Shown: positions 9,034 through 17,651 of the stretch, one piece after another | Layout: the number at the start of each line of letters is the position of its first letter | How positions within the stretch are numbered: the first letter of the stretch is position 1 | NCBI GenBank assembly: GCA_937920515.1 | Contig: CALEUG010000020.1 | Location: 1 to 64,000, forward strand | Origin: an uncultured bacterium | GTDB lineage: Bacteria; Acidobacteriota; Aminicenantia; Aminicenantales; Saccharicenantaceae | DNA length: 64,000 nt | Reading direction: 5' to 3' | Program-made: the position numbers and the translations under genes | The notes under the pieces: model-generated | Seen by the model: the letters and a program-made list of their open reading frames with translations, nothing else | What the model was told of the DNA's origin: nothing | Database searches by the model: none

Positions 9034-11037
9034 TTATTCTCTGAATTCCTCTTTGATTATGAATTCAATGTTATTAACGATCTGGCTTAAGGCCGGCCTT
9101 TCCTTGAGGTCAGCCAGATTGGTTTTCTTCCGCTTGTCTATTTTTATCCCGGAGAGTTCTTCGGGTTTAGAAATAAAGGTCAGACGGCCCTCCTGCTCAA
9201 GCTTTTTATCTATGAGGCCTACGGGGCCTCGAAAAATGCTATAAACCGGCACCCCCAGAGCTGCAGCTTCCCGATTCATCGTCCCGCCTCCGCTTATGAC
9301 CAGGTCTGAAAAATAAATGAGATTCAGGCCATTGAGCACTTTATCTGGAATGATTATTTTCCCGCTGGTAAACCAGGCTTTCCTTTTTTTTCGGATTTCT
9401 TCGGCCTGCTTCTGGTTCCTGGGTAATATTATTATTTTTGCCTCTGCATTCTTAAATAGCCACCCCAGGGATTCGTAAAAAAGTTCCTCTCCGGCAGGGT
9501 TGTGATAATGGGCCTCGGTGGCCGGTGGCCGGATAGTAATAATGATGTCCTGCTCATTTATCCCGAGCTCATGAAAAAAGCTGTAGTCGGGCTGAAGGTC
9601 GGGTGCATAGACATCCTCTTTCAGTCCTGGATAGGTTAAGATTCTTTTTAATGTTGGGTAGGCATCCTTGATGGCCTCCGGGACAATCAGCCATTTTGGA
9701 TAAGAAAAAGGAGCTGGGCGGCTGTGTTCATAATCAATAATGAGAATCGTTGTTATCCCGAAAAGATTAGCGCTGAATATTTGGGATCTGGAACCATGAG
9801 ATAGAGCCACATCAGGTCGATGCTTGATAATAAAGGGTATTAATTGAAAAGACCTTATAAGCCAACCTGCCAGCTTTTTTAATTTATTCTTTCCATAATG
9901 GCGGCCTATTATTCTGAAAAAAAGGCCATTTTGCCGGGCCAATTCTTTTACCTGGAAGGCATCCCGGGCGGTCAGCAATACCCGATAATTCCTTCTTTTT
10001 AACTCTCTTTTTATCGGGATAAAAAAAGGCACATGGGGAGTATTATCCAGGTCTATCCAGATAGTTTTTTTAAGATGGCTCATGGCCGATTTACGGTATT
10101 TTCGGGGAAGAATGAACCGGTGATGTCCCATCTTTTCTTTCCAGAATCGAGCCACTTCGATGGGTAACGAGTTCCAATGCTTGTCCTGATATTTATTCTT
10201 TATATAAAGCAGAAATTCTCTATAGTAGTCAGCAGGGTAGGTTTCTATTTGTTGTTTCTGTCCGGGGAATTGCATGTAATCGGGATGGGTATTTATAAGA
10301 GCCAGGCCACCTTTTTCGGCGATCCAGTCCAGCTTTTTTTTCCAGAGATTTATGTCTTTCTCTTGAAGGATTATAAAAAGACAATGGTCCTGGGGAAGGG
10401 TATACGGCAATTCCACATATGACCTGGTCTGGCCGCTATCTACAATTATTAAGGGAAATATGGTTTCAACATCATTGGCCTGCGGTTCAAAGGGATCGGT
10501 ATCGAAGGTAGAGCAATCACATTCAATATTAAGCTGGGAAATCCAGTCCAGGTTTCCCAGCATGGATGGAGAAGAAAACACAGATGTTGACCAATCTTCC
10601 AGATATTTATTAATTCTGGGAATGGCTTTTTCGAATTTTTTTTTGTTCTGAAAAACCTGCCCTTCATGTGTCAGCCCGTGAACTCCTATACCGAAGCCGC
10701 TGGATTTCAGCGTTTCTCTTATCTCGGCGTCGCACTTATAACCTTCAGGGACGAGATTAAAACAGGATTTAAATCCCAGCTCGCGCTCCAGATTCATAAG
10801 ATTAAGAATATTTTGGTAGCCGTTTGCAGTGTCCACATCGTGCATGAGAACAAGAGCGAACTTTTTACCGTCAGGCCAGCCAGCCCAGCCTTCGGGCGAA
10901 TCCGCGGCTTCTGGATGTATGGGCCAAACATCAGCGAAAAGCCTTCTCCTGCTCCTGGCCACCATTCTTCTTAAAGCTATCTGGGCGTGGCGCGGGATTA
11001 ATGGCTTGCAATAATAGTATAAATTGGAAATGTTCAT
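9034..11037 (-). CDS. Two-domain protein: polysaccharide deacetylase-like + DUF354 glycosyltransferase-like
   Basis: One 667-residue frame carries two domains. Residues 1-320 look like a NodB-type deacetylase: LMHDVDTA gives the metal aspartates, GVHGLTHEG gives the HxxxH pair, and NTHPDY gives a late histidine. From about residue 330 (TIWIDLDNTPHVPFF) the protein is a DUF354 domain, a GT-B-like fold related to UDP-sugar transferases. It has ALSHGSRSQ, YEHSRPAP and the donor-site SGGGTMNREAAALGVP. No signal peptide is present. An AAGGG-type ribosome site precedes the ATG at 11037. The fusion suggests that deacetylation and a glycosyl or epimerase-type step are coupled; this pairing is inference. 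Confidence 0.82.
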   Translation of the reverse strand: MNISNLYYYCKPLIPRHAQIALRRMVARSRRRLFADVWPIHPEAADSPEGWAGWPDGKKFALVLMHDVDTANGYQNILNLMNLERELGFKSCFNLVPEGYKCDAEIRETLKSSGFGIGVHGLTHEGQVFQNKKKFEKAIPRINKYLEDWSTSVFSSPSMLGNLDWISQLNIECDCSTFDTDPFEPQANDVETIFPLIIVDSGQTRSYVELPYTLPQDHCLFIILQEKDINLWKKKLDWIAEKGGLALINTHPDYMQFPGQKQQIETYPADYYREFLLYIKNKYQDKHWNSLPIEVARFWKEKMGHHRFILPRKYRKSAMSHLKKTIWIDLDNTPHVPFFIPIKRELKRRNYRVLLTARDAFQVKELARQNGLFFRIIGRHYGKNKLKKLAGWLIRSFQLIPFIIKHRPDVALSHGSRSQIFSANLFGITTILIIDYEHSRPAPFSYPKWLIVPEAIKDAYPTLKRILTYPGLKEDVYAPDLQPDYSFFHELGINEQDIIITIRPPATEAHYHNPAGEELFYESLGWLFKNAEAKIIILPRNQKQAEEIRKKRKAWFTSGKIIIPDKVLNGLNLIYFSDLVISGGGTMNREAAALGVPVYSIFRGPVGLIDKKLEQEGRLTFISKPEELSGIKIDKRKKTNLADLKERPALSQIVNNIEFIIKEEFRE

Positions 11038-11454
11038 TTACCCTTAAGTAACTTTAGCTAATATCGGACTGTTTTTCAAGGCTGGCGCAATTAATTATGC
11101 ATTAAAATTATATATTAACCGCCCGAGAAATTGAAGAGATTAATCGAGCTGCAAATGATTTCAGTCAAGACCTCAAAATCTCATGGATTCCGACCCGGAA
11201 AGCGCTGGGGCTGATGCAATAAAGGCAGGGAAGGAAAGAAAAACTGAAATTCCCCTATCAGGTGCTTAAGATCTGCTCAGGCTCGGTTTTAGACCTTATG
11301 GGCCAGGAGGATGTCTGTCAATATTGGATTTAATCTCGGAGAGCTGTTTTTAGGAAAATAAGGTATCACAGGGCAGAGATTTTTTTCTGGCAATTAGGTA
11401 GTGAAAACTGAACCAAAGTATGATGTAATTTGCGATCTTTCTTTTTCCCTGAAA
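11038..11454. other. Intergenic region, possible decayed coding
   Basis: These 417 bases lie between two leftward genes. They contain short plus-strand frames with coding-like composition: one reads EIEEINRAANDFSQDL and stops at about 11221, and another ends in FPYQVLKICSG. Neither has a start or a recognisable family. The AT-rich stretch at 11090-11130 could hold promoter elements for the leftward fused gene. I see no RNA gene or clear terminator. Confidence 0.3.
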
Positions 11455-12099
11455 TCATGAGGTTTTAGTTTGACTAAAACGAAAGAGGAAAAAGCGCGAA
11501 AGCAATACTTCTGGCAATTCCTTAAAGCCAATTAGCTTGTGAATCCACAGGGCCGGGATATTGTTTTTCAGGTAATAGCCGTAGACCCTGGTGATGCCCA
11601 TTTCTTTTAAGTAATTCATAGCTGAGGCCATAAACCTGGTTGATAAATCTTTCCCTCTCTCGCTTTCAGCAACATACATGTCAAAAGCATAGGCCTCCCC
11701 TTTCCTGAGCTCTATTCCAAGTAATTTGAGATCAGAATGATTAAGATTATATTTGAGCTTATCGTTAGTTTTTGCGGTGAACCAGATATCTCCGATTATT
11801 TTCCCGTCCTTTATCAGGACCAGGGCACCGTAGCCCTTTTTACTGTTGTATTTTGCTTTTCGACTTCTGCTTTTCCTGCAGGAAATAGAGTAATGGTCTT
11901 GCAAATTTTTGTTTAACAAACAGATTGAATAACCTGTTTTTTCCAAGGAGTATTTAGAAAAATCTCTGGACTCGCAGTCTATATACACAGGAACAGCGGC
12001 TTTATGCCGGAAGACGATATTTTTCAGCGTGCTTTTGAAACCGGAGTGTCTTATGTCTTCTAAAAACATCATAACATATATATAAAACTTTTCGATCAT
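11455..12099 (-). CDS. GNAT-family N-acetyltransferase
   Basis: In this 214-residue protein the second half is a GNAT fold. GALVLIKDGKIIGDIWF forms strands 2-3, AYAFDMYVAESERGKDLSTRF contains the acyl-CoA or carrier-binding turn, and GYYLKNNIPALWIHKLIGF matches the family's closing motif. The N-terminal 80 residues resemble sugar-N-acyltransferase extensions. It is the last gene of the ACP module and overlaps the amidohydrolase gene by four bases. I infer that it transfers the group made on the carrier protein to an acceptor, perhaps an amino sugar. Confidence 0.75.
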   Translation of the reverse strand: MIEKFYIYVMMFLEDIRHSGFKSTLKNIVFRHKAAVPVYIDCESRDFSKYSLEKTGYSICLLNKNLQDHYSISCRKSRSRKAKYNSKKGYGALVLIKDGKIIGDIWFTAKTNDKLKYNLNHSDLKLLGIELRKGEAYAFDMYVAESERGKDLSTRFMASAMNYLKEMGITRVYGYYLKNNIPALWIHKLIGFKELPEVLLSRFFLFRFSQTKTS

Positions 12100-13157
12100 T
12101 TGTCTTTTCCTTGTAAAATGCTTTGGGGATTTTGGGATATTATTTTTTTAAATAGATTGTAATTGGAATTATGTAAATTCTTTATAATAAACCATATCTT
12201 AACTAAAGAAACCCACTGCAAGAAATAAGGAAAGTCTGAGCCGAATACAATTCGGTCGGAATCGATTCTATTAAATATTATCTTCAAGACGTTGAGCTCT
12301 AAGCCTGCTGTATTTAGGTATATGTTGGCATTCGAACCTAAGATATTCTCTATTAAAGGCATAAGATCTGACTTGATTTCTCTTAATTTGAAGCCAAAAA
12401 AGCCGGCGTGACTTATTATGGTGGTTCCCGTAGAATAATTTACCAGTGTGTCTGCCATATTATCCAGGAGGGCGTAATCTCTTGATTCTGAATCCCAGAG
12501 CAACTCACTACGGCCGCCATGAATTACAAGGGGCAAGTTATAATCGGCACACGCCTTAAGTATAGCTTTAAGTCTGTTTATTCCTTTAGGTTTGGCCAGG
12601 TCAATGGCCATTATATTAGCGTTGAACTTGACCGCGGCAATTTTATAAATTTGCCTGGCTCGCTTTATATCATCAGCTATTTCGTCCTCTTTTACGCTAT
12701 TAGGAATGCAGTAACCGAGAATAAATCGTTCATCCTTTCCATATGCCTTGGACATGAACTCCATTTCCCGCCGGCCGTTAGTGGCTGGCTGAAATACAGG
12801 TAACATGACACATTTGTCAATGCCACTTAACGCCATCTGATCCAGAATTACCCTGTGTCCGATATGAAAGAAGTGCTTTTGCAATATTAATTGATAATAT
12901 GATTTTAGTTGATCTTTATTATTTGAATTGGATTCATCAGAAGACCCGTTGTCTATCCTTAATGGCGTTATCTCAGGCGGTGAATATGGAACCGGCTTTA
13001 AGCTCCATACTCCTTCAGCGTGAGGATTGGGATGATGTTCAAATCTGTTATAAATAACTTCATAAGGGTTTACATGAAAGTCAATCCAGGGTTGGTCAGA
13101 TTTCAGTTCCTTAATCTCGGCAAGAATCCTTCTGACTTCCTGTCTTGAAAGTATCAT
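12096..13157 (-). CDS. Amidohydrolase-2-type metal-dependent hydrolase
   Basis: The 353-residue TIM-barrel protein of the ACMSD/amidohydrolase-2 group opens with WIDFHVNP, a one-histidine version of the usual HxH metal site. It continues with VKFNANI, LPLVIHGG, IISHAGF and the hallmark RIVFGSDFPYF, whose aspartate is the last metal ligand. Family members decarboxylate or hydrolyse small carboxylated compounds. It overlaps both neighbours by four bases (adenylating ligase upstream, GNAT downstream), so it belongs to the module and may act on the acyl group or release it. The reaction is unknown. Confidence 0.78.
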   Translation of the reverse strand: MILSRQEVRRILAEIKELKSDQPWIDFHVNPYEVIYNRFEHHPNPHAEGVWSLKPVPYSPPEITPLRIDNGSSDESNSNNKDQLKSYYQLILQKHFFHIGHRVILDQMALSGIDKCVMLPVFQPATNGRREMEFMSKAYGKDERFILGYCIPNSVKEDEIADDIKRARQIYKIAAVKFNANIMAIDLAKPKGINRLKAILKACADYNLPLVIHGGRSELLWDSESRDYALLDNMADTLVNYSTGTTIISHAGFFGFKLREIKSDLMPLIENILGSNANIYLNTAGLELNVLKIIFNRIDSDRIVFGSDFPYFLQWVSLVKIWFIIKNLHNSNYNLFKKIISQNPQSILQGKDK

Positions 13158-14755
13158 GTTTTTGTCTTGGATTGAGTTAATACTTGCAAGGCTTGTCTAT
13201 CTATCTTTCCGCTGGCAGTCCTGGGTATTCGGTCGACGAAATGAATCCGATGGGGAATCATATAACCAGGTAATAATTGATTAAGGTCTTGAGAAACCTG
13301 ATGAGTGGTTATGCCGTGTTTAGCGACATCTATAAATGCCTGGAGCTCGGGTAGTTTATTCATTTCTGTCAAAATAACAGCGGCATCGTTTACATAGGGC
13401 AGGGAAATCAAAGCCTGCTCTATGTCTTGCAGCTCAATTCTATATCCCATATACTTCACCTGATCATCTTTTCTACCCAGGAATTCATAATTGCCGTCAG
13501 GCCGTCGTCTGGCTAAGTCTCCGGTTCGATATACTGTTTCTCCTTTACCGGGATTAAGGGGGTTATCAATAAAAAATTTCCTGGTCTGCTCGGGATTATT
13601 CAAATACCCCGGCGCGACACAGATCCCCTTTATAAATATTTCTCCGATTTCTCCATCCAGGACAGGACTTAACTTATCATCGAGCAAAAAAATTTCAGTG
13701 TTTTCGCAAGGTTTTCCGAGTGGTATTTTTTCTTCTGAAGAAGCGGGCATAGAGTCAACTTTATAATACATGGAAATGCCCGTTGCTTCTGTCGGGCCAT
13801 AGGCGTTGATGAAGATCTTATCAGGAAAGGTCTGCATCCATTGCCTGAGATATTTTGTTGGGAGAACCTCTCCACTGAAGATAACCTTTCTGAGCGTTCG
13901 GAGCCTGCCTGGTGCAATCGCACCAGTCCGGGCCATATACATCAATAGGGATGAGACGCCTTTCCATACAGTAACCTGTTGAGCTTCAGCGAAATCAACT
14001 AAAAGTTTAGGAAATAGTAGTTGCTTTTCATCTGCCATGCAGATTGTTGCCCCAGCTCTTAGCGGCGCATAAATGTCAAATAATGACATGTCGAAGTAAT
14101 AATGGGCTGTCCATAGCAATCGGTCGTTTGGCTTTATTCCTATATAATCGATAACCCAGGAAATATATTCGTGTATGTTCCTGTGGGTGAGTATTACCCC
14201 CTTTGGTTCACCCGTAGTCCCGGACGTATAATAAACACCGGCCGGCATATCCGGGGTTATCCGCGAGCGCATTACGAAGTTGTTCTCTTGGTCTATAAAT
14301 GACTTGGCATCGATTAACGAGATTTTATTTCTTATCGCGTTGTCTATCCTGTCTTGATTCTCATAACAGAATATCGAGCACTCTTTTATAATTTCTTCGT
14401 TTTCAGAGAGGAGCTTTTTGAGAACCGGATTATCACAGATGATGGCGCTTGGCCGGCAATTATTGAAAATTAATTTTCTTCTCAGGCCAGGTATATCTGG
14501 TGCCATTGGAATGTAAACGCCGCCAGCTTTAAGAACGCCGAATATTGATTCGATGATATTGATTCTGCGTGTCATCGATATGACAACATAGTTACCTATA
14601 TTCAGACCTTTATCAGTCAGACATCTGGCCAGATAATTAGACCTGCCCAGCAGTTCTCGGTAAGTCAAAGATGATTTTCCATTTGTGACCGCTTCTTTAT
14701 CTGGGAATTTCTCAGCGCTGGAGGACAGATATTTCGAAAGAGGAGTATCTACCAT
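13154..14755 (-). CDS. Adenylation-domain ligase (amino-acid or acyl activating)
   Basis: This 533-residue ANL-superfamily enzyme has the NRPS-type core motifs: YYTSGTTGEPKG (A3), FDMSLFD (A4, Asp222), NAYGPTEAT (A5), YRTGDLARR (A7), GRKDDQVKYMGYRIEL (A8) and the catalytic lysine in TASGKIDR (A10). In amino-acid adenylation domains the Asp at the A4 position binds the substrate's amino group, so an amino-acid substrate is favoured over a fatty acid; that is inference. It is 12 bases from the acyl-CoA dehydrogenase gene and near a separate ACP gene, as in stand-alone loading systems such as DltA/DltC or PltF/PltL. Confidence 0.85.
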   Translation of the reverse strand: MVDTPLSKYLSSSAEKFPDKEAVTNGKSSLTYRELLGRSNYLARCLTDKGLNIGNYVVISMTRRINIIESIFGVLKAGGVYIPMAPDIPGLRRKLIFNNCRPSAIICDNPVLKKLLSENEEIIKECSIFCYENQDRIDNAIRNKISLIDAKSFIDQENNFVMRSRITPDMPAGVYYTSGTTGEPKGVILTHRNIHEYISWVIDYIGIKPNDRLLWTAHYYFDMSLFDIYAPLRAGATICMADEKQLLFPKLLVDFAEAQQVTVWKGVSSLLMYMARTGAIAPGRLRTLRKVIFSGEVLPTKYLRQWMQTFPDKIFINAYGPTEATGISMYYKVDSMPASSEEKIPLGKPCENTEIFLLDDKLSPVLDGEIGEIFIKGICVAPGYLNNPEQTRKFFIDNPLNPGKGETVYRTGDLARRRPDGNYEFLGRKDDQVKYMGYRIELQDIEQALISLPYVNDAAVILTEMNKLPELQAFIDVAKHGITTHQVSQDLNQLLPGYMIPHRIHFVDRIPRTASGKIDRQALQVLTQSKTKT

Positions 14756-14767
14756 ATTGTCAGCGCC

Positions 14768-15910
14768 TCATAGTTTCAGCATTCGGGCTATTATCTTCAT
14801 ATTAATTTCGGTCGTCCCGCTGTATATCGTCGAGGCCATGCTATCTCTCAGGTCTCGTTCTATTTCAAATTCAGTCATAAAGCCATAGGCCCCGTGTATC
14901 TGGATGGCATCGGCACACGCTTGCTTTAAGCTTTCGCTGGTGAATATCTTAAGGATCGACGCTTGCAGTGCAACCATTCTTTTTTGGTCTTTGGCCAGTG
15001 CCATTTGATAAAGATATGTTCGTATAAGCTCCTGGCAGATTTTCATCCGAACTATCTTATTTGATATAGATTGGAATTTTCCTATCTGTTGGCCATACTG
15101 TTTTCTTTCATTGGCATATTTGATGCAGGTTTCGATAATACGGGTTAAGGTCCCGAGATGGCAGGCGGCAAACAGTATCCTTTCCCATTCCATAATTTCG
15201 TTAAAGATAATCGTTCCCTGGCCTTCTCTGCCTATCAGGTTTTGTTCTGGTAATAAACAGCCTTCAAAAATAACATCGCTGTTTTGAAGGGTTCTCAAGC
15301 CCATCTTTTCTATAGGTAAGCTAACTGATAGCCCGGCGCGGTTTTTTTCGCAAAGCAAGAAGGAGTGTGTCCCAAACCCCTTGCGTTCAGGGTTGGTAAT
15401 AGCCAGAACTAAAAAAATGTCAGCTACAGGGCCGTTGGAAATAAATGTTTTGCGTCCTTCGAGTTTGTAGGAACTTCCTGTTTTGATGGCTCTTGTTCCA
15501 ATGGACATGATATCCGATCCAGCGTCAGGTTCTGTAATTGCCTGGGCCGCTATAATTTGGCCACGGCAAATTTCCGGAAGATATCGGGCTTTTTGTTCCT
15601 CATTACCAAATAGTTTGATCATTAAACCGGAAATGAGGCAAGTTCCCAGAGAATGCACCAGTCCGGAATCTTTACATCCGTAGGACAGAGATTCAAAGGC
15701 GATTATTGTATCTATAAAATTGAGTCCACACCCCCCATGTTTTTCTTCAAAAGGTAAGGCTAACAAATTAATTGAAGCACATTTTCTCCAAAGATCATGA
15801 GAAAACTGTCCCCGACGTTCTCGTTCCTCCAGCCCCGGGTTGAGCTCCTGCCTGGAAAAATTTATTATTGTCTTTCTTAATTGTTCTTGCTCTTCGGTGA
15901 AATTATACAT
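14768..15910 (-). CDS. Acyl-CoA (or acyl-carrier) dehydrogenase
   Basis: This FAD-dependent enzyme makes alpha,beta-unsaturated thioesters. At 380 residues it has ITEPDAGSD (flavin loop), GRKTFISNG and the C-terminal QIHGAYGFMTEFEIERDLRD. The usual base of the MCAD type (the Glu in YEGT) is replaced (YSGTTEIN), but Glu243 in MEWER sits where isovaleryl-CoA dehydrogenase keeps its base, so it is probably active. Ten bases separate it from the ACP gene. By analogy with PltE-type enzymes it may oxidise an aminoacyl or acyl group held on the ACP rather than free CoA esters. Confidence 0.87.
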   Translation of the reverse strand: MYNFTEEQEQLRKTIINFSRQELNPGLEERERRGQFSHDLWRKCASINLLALPFEEKHGGCGLNFIDTIIAFESLSYGCKDSGLVHSLGTCLISGLMIKLFGNEEQKARYLPEICRGQIIAAQAITEPDAGSDIMSIGTRAIKTGSSYKLEGRKTFISNGPVADIFLVLAITNPERKGFGTHSFLLCEKNRAGLSVSLPIEKMGLRTLQNSDVIFEGCLLPEQNLIGREGQGTIIFNEIMEWERILFAACHLGTLTRIIETCIKYANERKQYGQQIGKFQSISNKIVRMKICQELIRTYLYQMALAKDQKRMVALQASILKIFTSESLKQACADAIQIHGAYGFMTEFEIERDLRDSMASTIYSGTTEINMKIIARMLKL

Positions 15911-15920
15911 GGTTCGATTC

Positions 15921-16175
15921 CTATTTTCTTGTGTTTAATATTCTGTCAACCAGTGAGCTGATGGCATTGATATTGTCAAAATTCTCCGGAAGAAGATCTT
16001 GAGGTTCTATACGGATCTTGAATTCGTCTTCAAGAAAAGCAATAAGACTCATTATGGCATGGGAATCAATCAAGCCCGATTCAATCAGCGAGTCCGTATC
16101 ATTGATCTTAGATAGGTCATCCTCATGCATAAGTTCCTTGATAAAAAAATGCTTGATTTTTTCTTTAGTGTTCAT
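15921..16175 (-). CDS. Acyl carrier protein (first copy)
   Basis: This 84-residue four-helix carrier protein has the modification serine in GLIDSHAIMSL, the counterpart of the usual DSL. DEFKIRIEPQDL follows, the helix-III region typical of stand-alone carrier proteins in modification pathways. The serine should receive phosphopantetheine and carry the group loaded by the ligase two genes downstream. It is the first gene of a five-gene leftward operon with a good promoter about 150 bases upstream. Confidence 0.9.
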   Translation of the reverse strand: MNTKEKIKHFFIKELMHEDDLSKINDTDSLIESGLIDSHAIMSLIAFLEDEFKIRIEPQDLLPENFDNINAISSLVDRILNTRK

Positions 16176-16321
16176 ACAATTTCCTAATCTATCAGGTTAT
16201 AAAGATATATTAAAAAAAGTTGGCATCTGGTTTAACCTGCCGGGACATCAAAAGGAACCCACAGAATCTATAGACTGAAAAAACATTCGCCACTGCTTCC
16301 TACCAAGTGGATCTTGATTAT

Positions 16322-16350
16322 CCTATATTACTTTGCTTGATAATTGTCAA
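16322..16350 (-). promoter_or_regulatory. Predicted sigma-70 promoter of the ACP operon
   Basis: Read on the minus strand, TTGACA (16345-16350) and TATAGG (16322-16327) are spaced by 17 bases. The start site would leave a leader of about 140 bases before the ACP start at 16175. The element lies just beyond the end of the FemAB-like gene, so the module can be expressed separately from the genes upstream. Confidence 0.55.
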
Positions 16351-16388
16351 GTCAAATTACCATGTTTAAAGTGAACATATTAATGTAA

Positions 16389-17420
16389 TTAGCTGAAATG
16401 CCTGTAAAAATATTTGCCCAGGAAAACCAGTAAACTTTTCGGTAAGACGGCCAGAAGCGCCGTAACGGGTACGATTTTATCAGCCGGTGATCTTACATAA
16501 TTATTTTTGGCAAAGGAGAAGCGGTAATAATATAAGATACTCTCTTTTACTCCCCACAGCCTCTTGTATGCCAGAAGACCGCTGTCATCTGGTGAGGATC
16601 GACCGAGGTTAAGGGTGAAACATTCCAGGGATTTATGCCAGTTAATGGCCTCCCACATGATCAGGTTGTTCGGTCTGAGCTGGTGGTATCTGTGGTCAGA
16701 CGCGCCATACTTAAACAGGGCTTTCCTATTAAAATTAAAATATATAGAGGCGGCGATCATCTTTTCCTTATAATATACCGAGGCTATAATTCCCAGGTCT
16801 CGCGATAATATTTCTTTATAGATGCTGGTAAAAAACTTAAACGGCTGGGGGGGGAGCCCATGACGCTTTCTGGTAATAACCTGCAATTTATAGAATTCTT
16901 TGAGGCTTTGCCAGTTCTTTTCGAATCTCACCTTAAGACCGAGGCGCATAGCCTTTTTTATATTTCTTTTATTATTGTCTTTAAGTTCGGCCCAGAGCTC
17001 GCTTAACGACGTGGTTAGATCGATATCATGAGTATAATATAGTTTATAGGGCGCTATGTTTTTAGAAAAATGAGAACTCCGAAACTCAACATATCTCCAA
17101 TGCCTAATATGGCCATAATCAATAATTTCTCTTTTCATGAGTTCTAAATGAGAATCTGATTTTGTTAGTGGATGACAAAAATCAGAAAAAGGAAGGCTTA
17201 TAGCTCTTTGGCCTGTTATAATACTACATAATTCCATTAAGGGAAAAATGGCAACTGGTTGAGTATCGTTTATAAATAGAAAATAACGGGGGATAAAATT
17301 ATAAGCAGCTCTAAGAACGCGACACCATTCAGCCGAGTGAAATATGTCAGGGTCAAAATTGTCTATTATAAAATTATTCCAATCAGAATATGTAGTGGGG
17401 TCTACGATTTTAGTTTCCAT
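16389..17420 (-). CDS. FemAB-like/GNAT acyltransferase of the exosortase-glycan type
   Basis: The 343-residue protein has a double-GNAT layout. HSAEWCRVLRAAY near the N-terminus, DNNKRNIKKAMRLGL in the middle and GASDHRYHQLRPNNLIMWEA in the C-terminal half match the FemAB-related proteins often found with exosortase/PEP-CTERM glycan clusters. Such enzymes probably acylate or aminoacylate a glycan precursor. It sits between the ACP module and the exosortase locus. The donor could be the product of the ACP module, which is inference. Confidence 0.75.
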   Translation of the reverse strand: METKIVDPTTYSDWNNFIIDNFDPDIFHSAEWCRVLRAAYNFIPRYFLFINDTQPVAIFPLMELCSIITGQRAISLPFSDFCHPLTKSDSHLELMKREIIDYGHIRHWRYVEFRSSHFSKNIAPYKLYYTHDIDLTTSLSELWAELKDNNKRNIKKAMRLGLKVRFEKNWQSLKEFYKLQVITRKRHGLPPQPFKFFTSIYKEILSRDLGIIASVYYKEKMIAASIYFNFNRKALFKYGASDHRYHQLRPNNLIMWEAINWHKSLECFTLNLGRSSPDDSGLLAYKRLWGVKESILYYYRFSFAKNNYVRSPADKIVPVTALLAVLPKSLLVFLGKYFYRHFS

Positions 17421-17442
17421 TATAATTATTAACTCATCATGA

Positions 17443-17469
17443 CAGATATGTTTTTATATGTCGTGTCAA
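17443..17469 (-). promoter_or_regulatory. Weak promoter candidate for the FemAB-like gene
   Basis: On the minus strand TTGACA (17464-17469) is followed after 15 bases by TATCTG (17443-17448), about 25 bases from the start codon. The -35 is perfect, but the spacing is short and the -10 is poor, so this is a low-confidence call. Confidence 0.28.
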
Positions 17470-17651
17470 TAAGATATTAAATTATTATGGCCCACGAGAT
17501 CAAATCGATAGTTACAGCGTGCGGGGAGAAGAGGGAAAGTAATCCTGAATGATTTAATTAGTAGGATACTGGTAGCAAAAAGAAGTGAGAACAATATGGA
17601 ATTGTAATTAGGATATTGAAGATTCATGACTAACCTAGGTTGGAATCAAGC

